Part shown: one piece after another, positions 17,781 to 26,541 of the stretch
Layout of the letters: each line of letters opens with the position of its first letter
Numbering within the stretch: the first letter of the stretch is position 1
Assembly (NCBI GenBank): GCA_022701275.1
Contig: CP031740.1
Coordinates: forward strand, 3,855,001 to 3,919,000
Source: Microcoleus vaginatus PCC 9802
Lineage (GTDB): Bacteria > Cyanobacteriota > Cyanobacteriia > Cyanobacteriales > Microcoleaceae
Reading direction: 5' to 3'
Length of the DNA: 64,000 nt
Made by a program: the position numbers and the translations under genes
The notes under the pieces: generated by a model
Databases searched by the model: none
The model's input: the letters and a program-made list of their open reading frames with translations, nothing else
What the model was told of the DNA's origin: nothing

Positions 17781-18392
17781 ATGGTTGGACTCCTAGCCGC
17801 ACTCTCTGCGTCTGCGGCAGGGGGTATGAGAATTGCCCTGCCCCTGCTGTTAATTGGTTTGTTGCGGATTGACAAACTTTGGTCGGAAATACCTTTATTG
17901 TCGGGGGTTCCCCCCCAGGTGGCTATCACCATCTTGGTGAGTTGGTCGCTGTTAGAGTTATTTGCTTCTAAAACCTTTGTAGGACAGCGGGTACTGCAAA
18001 TGGTGCAAATTATTTTCAGCCCCATTGTAGGAGCAATTATGGGAATTTCGATCGCTCAGGTAAGTTCGATCGACGAAATTATTGCTCACCCTTGGATGCT
18101 GTGGATAATAGGTATTGTCGGAGGTTTGTTGGCTTTAGTGCTGCAACTGGTACAAGCAGGATGGTTTTATCGGCTGCGGGGTTTGCCGATTTGGGTGATT
18201 TTCCTCCAAGATGTTCTGTGCATTTCCTTGGTTTTGTTTGCCTTCGACGCCCCGCGGCAGGGAGGGTTAGTTGCTATGATCCTGCTGTGGCTGGCAATTC
18301 GCAGTTCTAAAGAGTGGTATCGCTGGTACAGAAGTCAGGGAATACCGGGCGATAGGGGAAATCCCCGCCGCCGCAAGCGCGATCCTGATTAG
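17781..18392 (+). CDS. DUF4126 family membrane protein
   Basis: A 203-aa integral membrane protein with five or six hydrophobic segments and a basic tail (NPRRRKRD). The N-terminal ALSASAAGGMRIALPLLLIGL and the central VGQRVLQMVQIIFSPIVGAIMG are characteristic of the DUF4126 family found in cyanobacteria and other bacteria. The function of the family is unknown. It stands alone and converges on hemH, with a small inverted repeat between them. Confidence 0.8.
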   Translation: MVGLLAALSASAAGGMRIALPLLLIGLLRIDKLWSEIPLLSGVPPQVAITILVSWSLLELFASKTFVGQRVLQMVQIIFSPIVGAIMGISIAQVSSIDEIIAHPWMLWIIGIVGGLLALVLQLVQAGWFYRLRGLPIWVIFLQDVLCISLVLFAFDAPRQGGLVAMILLWLAIRSSKEWYRWYRSQGIPGDRGNPRRRKRDPD

Positions 18393-18421
18393 TTTAGTCT
18401 GTAATTATTCCAAGTGGAACT

Positions 18422-18491
18422 TGTAGGGGCGGGTAAGCGCGCCTAATACAAGATAGAGCGCACAGTCTCGATACAAAACCCGCCCTCTACA
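18422..18491. repeat. Inverted repeat of the GTAGGGGCGGGT family, copy 1
   Basis: Ends TGTAGGGGCGGGT and ACCCGCCCTCTACA around a 43-nt centre, between the convergent DUF4126 and hemH genes. The same ends occur at 32404-32468, and fragments occur near 2925 and 3180. Probably a small non-autonomous dispersed element. Confidence 0.6.
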
Positions 18492-18512
18492 GATTCATTG
18501 CAGAACCCATTT

Positions 18513-19676
18513 TTAAAGCAATCCGATCGAGTGTAGCGGGCCCTGACCCGTAATTAACTCCAGCAATAGTGCCACAAAACCAATCATCGCCACACGACCG
18601 TTCCAAACTTCCGCCCCCGTAGTCAAACCCCACTCCCACTGCTCTTGAGGGTACATTTTCACTTTCTTGGAAGGGCGTATAACATCAGAGAATTTAACGT
18701 TGGGAGATTCGATCGACTCGATGACTAAATCGGCCAAAGCTTCAATAAACACCGGATGAGTATTCAGCGCGGGCACTCGGTAGAAATTTTTAATCCCCGA
18801 TTCTTCTGCTAATTCTCGATACTCCATGTCAATTTCTTGCAGAGTCTCGATGTGTTCGGAAACAAAACTAATCGGAACTACCAACAAATCTTGGACTCCA
18901 TTTTCTGCCAATTCGGTAATCGCGTCTTCGGTGTAAGGCTTGAGCCATTCCACCGGGCCAACCCGACTTTGATAAGCTAGAGTGTGTTCGTTCGATCGGT
19001 TCAAATGTTCCATAATCAGACGAGTGCAATCTTCAATCTCGCGCTGATAGGGGTCTCCAGCCTCTTCTACGTAGCTGAGGGGGACGCCGTGGGCGCTGAA
19101 AAAGATGTGAACTCGATCGGGATTCGGATTGTGGTCTAGTTCTTGGGCTATCAGTTCCGACATTGCCTGAATGTAGCCTGGCCGCTTATACCAAGAAGGA
19201 ATCGCGGTATATTCGATATCCTTGAGGGCTGGATCTTTGCCCCACATTTCTTCTAGCTGCCGGAAGCTAGAACCGCTGGTGCTGATGGAAAATTGAGGAT
19301 ACAGCGGCAAGATTGTCAAATGTTCGATGCGATCGCGCTTTATTTTGGCGATCGCCTCTTCGGTAAAAGGATGCCAGTAGCGCATCCCCACGTATACTCG
19401 AGCATCTTGTCCCTTGGACTGCAATCGTTCTTGCAGCGAAGCTGCTTGTTCTTCGGTAATCCGCCGCAAAGGAGAGCCGCCCCCGATTTGGCGGTAGTTT
19501 TCCTGAGATTTCTGAAAACGCAGGGTCGAAATCAACCAGGCGAGCGGTTTTTGCATCCACGGAAACGGGATGCGAATGATTTCCGGGTCAGCAAACAAGT
19601 TGAACAGGAAAGGACGGACATCCTCGATTTGATCTGGCCCGCCCAAGTTTAATAGCAATACTCCCACACGACCCAT
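18513..19676 (-). CDS. hemH: Ferrochelatase with C-terminal chlorophyll-binding-type helix
   Basis: Inserts ferrous iron into protoporphyrin IX, the last step of haem synthesis. 387 aa. The start [15 protein letters not shown] is the classic N-terminus; the catalytic histidine lies in [20 protein letters not shown], and [11 protein letters not shown] follows. After residue 320 comes a linker and a hydrophobic helix with the LHC-type motif [23 protein letters not shown]. This is the CAB extension seen in cyanobacterial and plastid type ferrochelatases and thought to coordinate haem and chlorophyll synthesis at the membrane. Monocistronic. Confidence 0.96.
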   Translation of the reverse strand: MGRVGVLLLNLGGPDQIEDVRPFLFNLFADPEIIRIPFPWMQKPLAWLISTLRFQKSQENYRQIGGGSPLRRITEEQAASLQERLQSKGQDARVYVGMRYWHPFTEEAIAKIKRDRIEHLTILPLYPQFSISTSGSSFRQLEEMWGKDPALKDIEYTAIPSWYKRPGYIQAMSELIAQELDHNPNPDRVHIFFSAHGVPLSYVEEAGDPYQREIEDCTRLIMEHLNRSNEHTLAYQSRVGPVEWLKPYTEDAITELAENGVQDLLVVPISFVSEHIETLQEIDMEYRELAEESGIKNFYRVPALNTHPVFIEALADLVIESIESPNVKFSDVIRPSKKVKMYPQEQWEWGLTTGAEVWNGRVAMIGFVALLLELITGQGPLHSIGLL

Positions 19677-19776
19677 AGCGGTTACAGCTCTCCCAATATC
19701 TCAGTTCTGTTACTTATCTTTATCATATAACTTAATAATATCTTAAGTCGATAGCAAGGTATACATAATTTTGACT

Positions 19777-20362
19777 ATGGCAACAATTTTTAGAGATTTA
19801 AGTTATCGGTATCAGTGACTGTACGATGCGATCGCGCGTCTGGCTGCTTTGAGCGTAGGCGGCAATGCTCGTTTGAGTCAACTAGCCTGGGAAAATTGGA
19901 TCGTCCGCGCCGAAACTAAAGTTTTACACCGTTGCTGCGGTAGGGGTCAAACTAAGCGATTTCTAGTGCAATATTTCCACGATGTCACAGGACTTGACGC
20001 TTCGCCATTATCTTTGCAAGGGGCAACGAAAAATGTACCATCAGCCAATTATTATTTAGAAGCTTTTGCCGAGTCGATGCCTTTTCCCGACTGTCAGTTT
20101 GACAGAAGTACACAGCAGCGTTGCGATGCACGAAATGCGATCGGCGCAATTGCGAAAAATCTTTCAGGAAGTATACCGCCTGCTTAAGCCGGGTGGTCTA
20201 TTCATTTTGGTAGATTTTCATCCACCCACAAATCCGCTATTTTGGCCAGGGTTGGCTGTATTTTTGTTGTTATTTGAGACTGAAACTGCTTGGAAGTTGA
20301 TTGAAACTGATTTGGGGAGTTTGTTTGCCGAGGTGGGATTGCGATCGTACAATTCCGAATGA
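19777..20362 (+). pseudogene. Class I SAM-dependent methyltransferase, broken
   Basis: The reading frame starting at ATG 19777 (MATIFRDLSYRYQ) meets an in-frame TGA at 19816, where a Trp would be expected before LYDAIARLAAL. It then runs through VLHRCCGRGQTKRFL (methyltransferase motif I) to AESMPFPDCQFD. There a single extra base near 20103 shifts the frame, and the protein continues as VHSSVAMHEM, IFQEVYRLLKPGGLFILVDFHPP and an ending LFAEVGLRSYNSE. One nonsense and one frameshift mutation make it a clear pseudogene unless recoded. The original protein would be about 195 aa, related to ubiquinone/menaquinone-type methyltransferases. Confidence 0.8.
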
Positions 20363-20753
20363 ACTCAACAACCAAAACTTTAGGCTGGCGGCAGCATTCA
20401 AGTAATCCAAGTTCAAAAGTCATTAGTCATATAAATTCCGGTTGCACCGAAATGATGTTGACTGTTGACTGTTGACTGCTGACTGTTGACTGTTGACTGT
20501 TGACTGTTGACTGTGAATCGAACAACTGAAAATTGCGCCGAGATAGGTAACGACTTGTAAAAATCATTCATTAATTGCCCTCGAATTTATTATTCCGATG
20601 CAGCCGGAAACGATATCACAAGTCATTAGTAGACTTGAATGGCAAAAGTCGCCAACTATCTGGAAAAGCCTCTGCGTTTATCTGCGTTTATCTGCGGTTT
20701 CCCTATCAATAAAAAAAATTGCAATAAGTCTACTAATGACTCATGACTCATAA
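20363..20753. other. Intergenic region with short tandem repeats
   Basis: 391 nt. It holds the TTGACTG heptamer array (annotated), and near 20670-20700 the repeated phrase CTGCGTTTATCTGCG that is common in cyanobacterial spacers. No gene is seen. Confidence 0.6.
20458..20513. repeat. Heptanucleotide tandem repeat (TTGACTG)8
   Basis: Eight consecutive 7-bp units, all TTGACTG except the fourth, which is CTGACTG. This is the short tandemly repeated repetitive (STRR) type known from filamentous cyanobacteria. Confidence 0.9.
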
Positions 20754-21899
20754 CTAAACAAACTTTTTCGCTTCTGCCAAAGCCGCCTCAAACTTGAGCA
20801 ATACATCCTTTTCTGTGTGAATAGCTTTCTCTTGTTCCAGCAGCGGGCGGCCAAAGCGAAAAATGCCGTCCTGTTCTACGTGGTCTACATAAGGCAGCGT
20901 CTCTGGATGCGGCAAAAATTTTCTGCCGATCGTGTAGGGCGTGTGGAAAGAAAAGCTAAAATCGGGAAACTTGTCGCTCTTGATTTCCAGGTAGTAAAGC
21001 GAGTAATAATCTTTGGTTTCGGAGTACACGCATTCGCGGCACTTATTTACCACTTTGCGGTTCTGATAGAAAAAATCCCACTTGTCCCAATAGTAGCCAT
21101 CTTTCATCATTTCCTGGTGGTCGTCGCACAGTTCGAGATATAATTTGTCAGAATCCGCCGGACGGTAGAAGTAAAGCATGGCGTAAGGCATTTCAATCAG
21201 TAACTTGACTGCTTGATTTTTTCGCTGGTACCATTCCTGCTGGTGAGTTTCGTAGATTTCCTTATATTTATTAATTGCTTTGAAGCTGTTGAGCTGATTT
21301 TCTTTTGCCCAGCGCGACGCCCAAACTGTCCAGTAAGCTAGCTGGAAGGTTGCTGAAATTTCCGCCGAACCTTGTTCTTTCCAGCCGGCAATGATTTTTT
21401 CCCACTCGGAACTAAAAGCTACTCGGGATTGTTCGTTTTCTGCGGGGTTTTCTGTATTGATTGGGGTGGGTATTTGGGGATTATTTTTAATGAGCCCTTT
21501 GGGTTCTTTGCGCCAATTATTAATATCGGTTGGCGTTAGACTTAAGATGAATCTTCTGTCGTGAACGGGATATTCTAAATGGATTCCTGATTTGCGGAAA
21601 GAGCGGTATTCTAGAACAGGGAGTTTGTCTTGTTCAATCCACTGCTGGCGTTCTGCAGGCGAACACTTGAGTATTGTTTCTAATTCAGCAGGATCGACGG
21701 CTAATTCACTTTTGAATGTCTCCCAAAATCTTTCTTGTTCGGCTGGATTTGCTTCCAGCAGGGATACAATTCGGTTGACGAGGTGATCGGTTTTGTCTTG
21801 GCAATTGTCGGGAAGTCCTAAGAAGTCGAGGAGTTTGGTCTTGAGTATGCGTCTGGCTGAGATTAGCTCGGCTAACATGAGAAGCTCCAGTAGAGTCAT
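20754..21899 (-). CDS. Hypothetical protein, 381 aa
   Basis: A soluble acidic protein rich in Trp, Tyr and Lys. I take the start at MTLLELLMLAEL (21899); the longer frame upstream looks non-coding, and a further start 21 nt inside has a GGAG sequence before it. The N-terminal 120 residues are helical. The middle has VFASRWAKENQ-like helices and a long KYKEIYETHQQEWYQRK segment. Near residue 300 there is one CRECVYSETKDYYSLYYLEIK strand pair with a CxxC. No catalytic motif is apparent and I do not recognise a family. Confidence 0.7.
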   Translation of the reverse strand: MTLLELLMLAELISARRILKTKLLDFLGLPDNCQDKTDHLVNRIVSLLEANPAEQERFWETFKSELAVDPAELETILKCSPAERQQWIEQDKLPVLEYRSFRKSGIHLEYPVHDRRFILSLTPTDINNWRKEPKGLIKNNPQIPTPINTENPAENEQSRVAFSSEWEKIIAGWKEQGSAEISATFQLAYWTVWASRWAKENQLNSFKAINKYKEIYETHQQEWYQRKNQAVKLLIEMPYAMLYFYRPADSDKLYLELCDDHQEMMKDGYYWDKWDFFYQNRKVVNKCRECVYSETKDYYSLYYLEIKSDKFPDFSFSFHTPYTIGRKFLPHPETLPYVDHVEQDGIFRFGRPLLEQEKAIHTEKDVLLKFEAALAEAKKFV

Positions 21900-22114
21900 G
21901 ACTTGCGCCCTTGAATTGGCAAGATTTGCACAAGTCTTATATATCTTAATAGATTCTCCTGGGTTGTCGGCAATTGAAATGTCTGCGCCAGCGAAGCTAT
22001 CCCGAACGCGCGTGCGTTCGGTGAAGGGTAGGGAATCGCCCAACCTCCGCCTCTATCTAAGCAAAAATACTCAAAACAAGGCCAAAAGACCGATCGACCT
22101 TTTGCCGTTTTTGG

Positions 22115-22831
22115 CTAAAATCGATAATTGCGATCGCGCACCCACAAACTCACAGGCACAGCATGGCCTGTTTTGTCAACCTTTACTTCTACCAAAAATG
22201 ATTGTCGCTGCTTCCTTTGAGCTTCGCTAATCTCCTGGTTGACTTTTTCCCTTTCATCCTCTGGCATATAATAAGTTTCTAAGCCGTATTCCATCTGCCA
22301 ACCGTTATATTTGCCCTTAATTGCGATTTGATTGGCGGGTAAATTGCCGGGATTTTCTAGACTGACGCGGACGGGTTTCCAAGCTTGGGGGCGGCCGGGA
22401 TTAGTCCCGGCTTTTGGCGCTTCTAAGATTACATAAAAACTGGTTTTTGCCTTGACAGTGTTCGTATTTTGTGGACAAACAACTCCGGGCGAACAATATA
22501 TTTTTTCTTTAGGTAAATCTTGCCAACCGGGCAGTTTTTGGAGATTGGTGCTAGCAGAAATATCATAGCTCAAAACTTGGTAATATCCGCGCAAAAAGTC
22601 GTAAGGGTCTACTGGTGCTGTTTGCAGGACAACTGTTTTGCCAGTCATAAAAGTGTAAACTGCGGGAGCGGGTACGGCGGCAATTAGTCCGATTTGCAGC
22701 AGCAAAGGAACCCACAGCCGCCACGCAGGAAGGCGTTTTGCTTCCGGGGGAAGGGTGAATGATGGGCGATTAGCGCTGGTCTCTCCTATTTCGGAACTTT
22801 TATCTGTGAAATCTGGATTTTCGGTGTTCAT
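22115..22831 (-). CDS. GDYXXLXY domain membrane-anchored protein
   Basis: A 238-aa protein. A hydrophobic segment near residues 38-62 (LWVPLLLQIGLIAAVPAPAVYTF) anchors an extracytoplasmic domain. The family motif appears as LRGYYQVLSYDIS near residue 83. The C-terminus contains a NQEISEAQRKQRQSFLVEVKVDKTGHAVP strand region and ends in RDRNYRF. Proteins of this group typically accompany DUF2157/DUF4401 membrane proteins, and a DUF2157 gene lies 101 nt upstream on the same strand, so the two are probably co-transcribed. The biochemical role is unknown. Confidence 0.82.
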   Translation of the reverse strand: MNTENPDFTDKSSEIGETSANRPSFTLPPEAKRLPAWRLWVPLLLQIGLIAAVPAPAVYTFMTGKTVVLQTAPVDPYDFLRGYYQVLSYDISASTNLQKLPGWQDLPKEKIYCSPGVVCPQNTNTVKAKTSFYVILEAPKAGTNPGRPQAWKPVRVSLENPGNLPANQIAIKGKYNGWQMEYGLETYYMPEDEREKVNQEISEAQRKQRQSFLVEVKVDKTGHAVPVSLWVRDRNYRF

Positions 22832-22932
22832 ATTGGGAATTGGTTTGCAGAATAATATCGTTGACCTTTGAATGGCATAATAATCTTCCGAGTGCAGTGC
22901 AAGGGGGACGATCGCACTATAGTAGAATGCTC

Positions 22933-24333
22933 CTATTCAGCGGGGATTTTTGCGAAGTGGCGCTCGAACCACAAACCCGCAGCAATTACGCCAATTCCGC
23001 ACAAAACAAAGACAAAAGATTTGAGCAACAATCCTGTATTATATTCAAACACTCGGCTGATAAGTTGCAGGGTGATTAATACCATGCCTCCCCAAAAAAT
23101 CTGGCGGTTTCCTAATGCTAAACCTTCTCGGATTAAGCCGATAGCGAGCAGAAATAATAAAACATTGAACAGAAAGGTCGCTAATTGAGGAATGGGAGTA
23201 AAATTGAGGTGAAAAAGCGGTATAAAGGCGCTGGCGAGGATTAAAATGCCGATCGCACTTGTAGTCAAATCCAGTGCTTTTTGTTTTGGTCGCCGCAGTT
23301 CCAAACGTCCCAAGCGCAGCCACTCAAACACCGTGAAACCGCCCAAAACAGCCACATTTGCCAGCAAAACCCAATCGGACTCAGTTGGCGAAGGATTCGG
23401 CGAATCCCGCCACAACCAGTGGAAAGAAAGAAAATAAAACAAACTGGCGAGAAACAGCAGTGCTAAACTGCGGGCGGTAGGTTGAAACAGCCTGCTGTGT
23501 ACCTTCGGCCAGATTGCATCGTCGTATCCCCACAGCAAAGCGGGCGGTAAAGCACAAAAAATTGCTGCACCCCAGGTGGGATTTAACCCTTGGACAATAG
23601 AAACTTGTAGGGAAAAAATTATCGCGATCGCACCTATGGCAAAAATAGCACGCGATCGACACCAATAAGCCAGCGGCACAAACATTATACTGGCTGCGAT
23701 CGGCATTTGCCGCACCAAAACTTCCAGCCAAGAAAACTCGACTTTGGAAGACCAATCTAACACGGCCAGCCAATAGCCTAAACCGACTAAAAGTGCGGAC
23801 AAAACGCCCAAGGAAGTCAACCGCAAACTGTAAGCCATTCCGAGGACGCCGATTCCCCAAGTGAGGTAAAGTCCGTAGGAAGAACCGCCAATGTGAAACA
23901 TTTGTGCCATCAAAGCCATATTTGCTCCTAAAATCAGAGATCCTAACAGCAACAATCCTTCACCTAGGAGTTTGTTTCGCCCTATTGTTATGGGCAAATT
24001 GAGATTGGAGTTTTGGCTTCGGGATGGGGGAATGCGCCACAGATAGAAACCTGCTGCATTGACTGCTACGAAAAGACTTAGCAGCAGCGCAACTCTCACT
24101 TCGCGCGACCAAACTTGCCAGTTTGCGGCTACAAAGGTGATGACTCCTATACCGAGGAGAATGCCGCCGAGACTGATGAGAATGCTGAGGAAACGGTTGC
24201 GGGAGGCGGTTTCGAGTGTGTTGAATTGGTAGCGTTCCGAAAGTTGTTGGTAGAATGAAGTGTCGATGAGTCCTTCTGCTTGCCAGAGTTTGGCTTGTTC
24301 GCGCAACTCGCGTCGAAATTTATCTGAAATCAT
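22933..24333 (-). CDS. DUF2157 multi-spanning membrane protein
   Basis: A 466-aa protein. A short cytoplasmic N-terminus with the helical motif REQAKLWQAEGLIDTSFYQQLSERY (DUF2157 signature) is followed by about 12 hydrophobic segments. The conserved opening helix SLGGILLGIGVITFVAANW is typical of the family. It precedes the GDYXXLXY gene by 101 nt. The family is widely found but has no established function. Confidence 0.85.
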   Translation of the reverse strand: MISDKFRRELREQAKLWQAEGLIDTSFYQQLSERYQFNTLETASRNRFLSILISLGGILLGIGVITFVAANWQVWSREVRVALLLSLFVAVNAAGFYLWRIPPSRSQNSNLNLPITIGRNKLLGEGLLLLGSLILGANMALMAQMFHIGGSSYGLYLTWGIGVLGMAYSLRLTSLGVLSALLVGLGYWLAVLDWSSKVEFSWLEVLVRQMPIAASIMFVPLAYWCRSRAIFAIGAIAIIFSLQVSIVQGLNPTWGAAIFCALPPALLWGYDDAIWPKVHSRLFQPTARSLALLFLASLFYFLSFHWLWRDSPNPSPTESDWVLLANVAVLGGFTVFEWLRLGRLELRRPKQKALDLTTSAIGILILASAFIPLFHLNFTPIPQLATFLFNVLLFLLAIGLIREGLALGNRQIFWGGMVLITLQLISRVFEYNTGLLLKSFVFVLCGIGVIAAGLWFERHFAKIPAE

Positions 24334-24671
24334 TTTTAATATTCCAGAGGATTTGAACTCAATACGGTTCAGTTAAGCCCGATCCCCCCTAGCCCCCCTT
24401 AAGAAGGGGGGGACAAGAACTTACTCAAAGTCCCCCTTCTTAAGGGGGATTTAGGGGGATCTCCGAGGAATAAACAGTTTTAACTGAACCGTATTGGATT
24501 TGAACTGTGATAGTTTTTAATATGTCACTTGTGGGTTGATTGTCGATGGAGGCTGGGACACCTGTCTAACTTGCACAGCAGATTTGATTGAGCTCTTTCG
24601 GCGGTTGAAACCGTTTCTATATAAACAAACTCCCAGCAGCAAGGGACGAATAAATTAAGGAAGGTAATTTT
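24334..24671. other. Intergenic region containing a MITE
   Basis: 338 nt divergent spacer. The MITE takes 24361-24495 (annotated). The rest is the leader of the Uma2 gene, with AAGGAAGGTAATTTT just before its ATG as a good ribosome site. Confidence 0.6.
24361..24495. mobile_element. MITE with 16-bp perfect terminal inverted repeats
   Basis: The ends AATACGGTTCAGTTAA and TTAACTGAACCGTATT are exact complements. Inside, a second pair of inverted arms (GATCCCCC..CTTAAGAAGGGGG and its complement) makes the whole 135-nt element fold into one long hairpin. It is flanked by an 11-bp direct repeat, GGATTTGAACT (24349-24359 and 24496-24506), consistent with target duplication. No coding capacity. The C-rich inner arms are of the same type as the insert inside the WD40 gene at 42915-43072. 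Confidence 0.85.
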
Positions 24672-25265
24672 ATGGTACAAGCTCAATCTAAAAAATTAAC
24701 TTTTGACGAGTACCTTAATTACTCAAATGATACGGATCAACGCTATGAGTTAATTGATGGGGAGTTAATCGCTTTGCCGCCAGAATCTGAACCTAATAAT
24801 TTCATTGCTAACTATCTATTTTTCTATCTGGCTAGCAGCGGGCTAGTGCCACTTAGACTGATTAAAACGCATAATTGCGAGGTTCAAGTTGCCGTTTTGC
24901 GATCGGGAGATGCCGCCAACCGCTACCCCGATTTGATAATTCTGGAACCTGAACACATTCCGCTGACAGCAACCAGGCTAACTATCACCTTCGATATGTT
25001 GCCTCCTCGGTTTGTTGTGGAGGTAGTCAGTCCGGGTAGACTGGGCAGGGATCGGGATTACGATCGCAAACGAGCTCAGTACGCAGCGCGGGGCATTGCA
25101 GAGTATTGGGTTATCGATCCAATTGAACAAGTTGTGACGGTTTTGCGGCTTGAGAATGGGCAATATGTTGAGGTTGGGGTATTTCGGGATGGAGAGGCGA
25201 TAGTATCTCCGATGTTTCCACAGCTAAGTTTGACGGTTCAACAGATTTTGAGTGGAGAGGTTTAA
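24672..25265 (+). CDS. Uma2 family (DUF820) PD-(D/E)XK nuclease-like protein
   Basis: A 197-aa protein of the Uma2/DUF820 family, expanded in cyanobacteria. Landmarks are LTFDEYLN near residue 10, RYELIDGELIALPP near 26, YPDLIILEP near 87, PPRFVVEVVSPG near 114 with the acidic core residue before it, and the characteristic DRKRAQYAARGIAEYWVIDP near 133, followed by QVVTVLRLENGQY. The fold is that of restriction endonucleases, but a biological role is not established for these proteins. It sits alone at the edge of the accessory island. Confidence 0.88.
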   Translation: MVQAQSKKLTFDEYLNYSNDTDQRYELIDGELIALPPESEPNNFIANYLFFYLASSGLVPLRLIKTHNCEVQVAVLRSGDAANRYPDLIILEPEHIPLTATRLTITFDMLPPRFVVEVVSPGRLGRDRDYDRKRAQYAARGIAEYWVIDPIEQVVTVLRLENGQYVEVGVFRDGEAIVSPMFPQLSLTVQQILSGEV

Positions 25266-25352
25266 GGGCGGATCGATAGCTAATTGGTTAGCATTCATCT
25301 AACCACCTACCGATTAGTGAAAATCTCCACCCTCAACCTGATTAAGGCCATG

Positions 25353-25389
25353 TTTCAATCCCTGATAGGGATTTAGGTTGATTGCAACC
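25353..25389. repeat. Solitary CRISPR-repeat-like sequence
   Basis: A 37-nt sequence beginning GTTTCAATCCCTGATAGGG and ending GATTGCAAC. It has the length, the start, the short CCCT/AGGG dyad and the TTGCAAC-type end of cyanobacterial CRISPR repeats. No second copy is found within 100 nt on either side and there are no cas genes, so it is not an array. It is either a relic repeat or a chance-like orphan. Confidence 0.5.
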
Positions 25390-25467
25390 TGTAAGTTTCG
25401 CTAACAGTCACACCATTTTTAGATAGTGACGTGAGAATATCACCAACCTTACTTTGCTAAATAAATC

Positions 25468-25497
25468 TAGGCGGGGAAAATCCTATTTCCCCGCCTA
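25468..25497. repeat. Stem-loop TAGGCGGGGAAA, copy 1
   Basis: Perfect stem of 12 bp, TAGGCGGGGAAA / TTTCCCCGCCTA, around ATCCTA. A second related hairpin occurs 92 nt downstream, with similar flanks (ATAAATC versus AATAAAGA before, GCCTGCAACC versus GCTTGTAATC after). Confidence 0.8.
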
Positions 25498-25559
25498 AAG
25501 CCTGCAACCCTTACACATGAGAAAACGCACTTATCCTGATTTAGAGCCTCAAATAAAGA

Positions 25560-25589
25560 TAGGCGGGGATAGTCACATTTCCCCGCCTA
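25560..25589. repeat. Stem-loop TAGGCGGGG, copy 2
   Basis: Arms TAGGCGGGG / CCCCGCCTA around ATAGTCACATTT. It lies upstream of (in sequence) and 100 nt beyond the stop of the minus-strand 192-aa gene, so on that strand it could end its transcript, although no T-run follows. Confidence 0.75.
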
Positions 25590-25688
25590 TAGCTTGTAAT
25601 CTTTACCACCACGTTCAACATCTATGATTAAAACCTCTCAAAGAACTCAATTTACTTCAATGAAAGTTCGAGAGGCTAAGTCATAAAA

Positions 25689-26267
25689 TTATTCTATATC
25701 ACTGTGTCTATATCCTATAAGCTTTTTAGAACCATTGTCTTTTAAAGTTCCTAATTCACTTATTCTTTTTTCTAATCCACCTTGAATCATTTCTTTTGTA
25801 GATACAAAACACCAATCAAGTAATTCAATCCAAGTATCATCAATATCGAGGTCTATTGGTGGGAAAGTTCTTTTTTTATTGTTGTCTAAAACTTCCACAA
25901 TAAATGAATTATTGTGGTGTTTAAAAGCCATAAGAAGAGCTACCCCTGATGGTGGGGCTAAGCCTTTTTCAATAAAAATACGACCAGAATTATTGCTATT
26001 AAAATGTGCTACAGGTATCGAAATTAGTAGCCAGAATTCAAAAAAGCCGTTATCTTTTATAGTGATCGAGTCTTCAACACGACATTTAGGAAGTGAACTT
26101 TCTCCTTCAGGATTGGCAAAAGATATATTATCACTACTTCCAAGGTCGTGAACTAACTTTGTACGAAGTTGATCCATGAATATAAAATTTTTATTTAAAT
26201 ACTCATAAGTTTTTTTCTGATCGGTCTCGACAATTTCTATTAATTCCTGCATTTTTGATTTTGACAT
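25689..26267 (-). CDS. Hypothetical protein, 192 aa, AT-rich island gene
   Basis: A soluble protein, markedly more AT-rich than its chromosomal neighbours. It has a helical N-terminus (MQELIEIVETDQKKTYEYLNKNF), a central beta-rich part (GFFEFWLLISIPVAHF, GRIFIEKG) and a helical C-terminus (DDTWIELLDWCFVSTKEMIQGGLEKRISEL). No known motif is recognised. It reads in the same direction as the 481-aa gene, which originally lay about 250 nt upstream of it before the IS630 insertion. The two may therefore have been neighbours in one acquired unit. Confidence 0.65.
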   Translation of the reverse strand: MSKSKMQELIEIVETDQKKTYEYLNKNFIFMDQLRTKLVHDLGSSDNISFANPEGESSLPKCRVEDSITIKDNGFFEFWLLISIPVAHFNSNNSGRIFIEKGLAPPSGVALLMAFKHHNNSFIVEVLDNNKKRTFPPIDLDIDDTWIELLDWCFVSTKEMIQGGLEKRISELGTLKDNGSKKLIGYRHSDIE

Positions 26268-26386
26268 TGCTTTGCTCTCTAACTTAAAATTATTTTTTAT
26301 TATATCATTTACACCCTCTCTCTAAAAATCCGTAACTTTTAGCAACATCACGAGTGTGAAGCAAAAAATCTAGACCGCCACCGCTG

Positions 26387-26422
26387 CGACCGACACTGCC
26401 TGCCACCGCTCCGACCGTGCCA
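26387..26422. repeat. 36-nt direct repeat, left copy, in a CTCCGACCGTGCC-rich block
   Basis: A 36-nt sequence starting CGACCGACACTGCC and ending GACCGTGCCA, identical to 29348-29383. It is embedded in a block (about 26376-26458) built from variants of CTCCGACCGTGCCAG. The two copies bracket the IS630 element and the 481-aa gene. Confidence 0.9.
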
Positions 26423-26541
26423 GCCTCTCCGACCGCTCCGACCGTGCCAGCGCTGCGATCATAGCAGCATGATGTTTAACGTAAAAAAGCTACACCGAAA
26501 GCTTCGATAGCTCTCACTAAAATTTAGTTGTTGCATAGATA

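Larger units (their letters stand above)
25266..25688. other. Intergenic region with a solitary CRISPR-like repeat and twin hairpins
   Basis: 423 nt. It contains the 37-nt CRISPR-repeat-like sequence at 25353-25389 and two strong hairpins at 25468-25497 and 25560-25589 (all annotated). No gene is visible. Confidence 0.6.

Noticed and set aside
24349..24506. IS630-mobilised MITE with TA target
   Set aside because: The ends do not match the IS630 inverted repeats at 26542-27748, and the flanking duplication is 11 bp, not TA.
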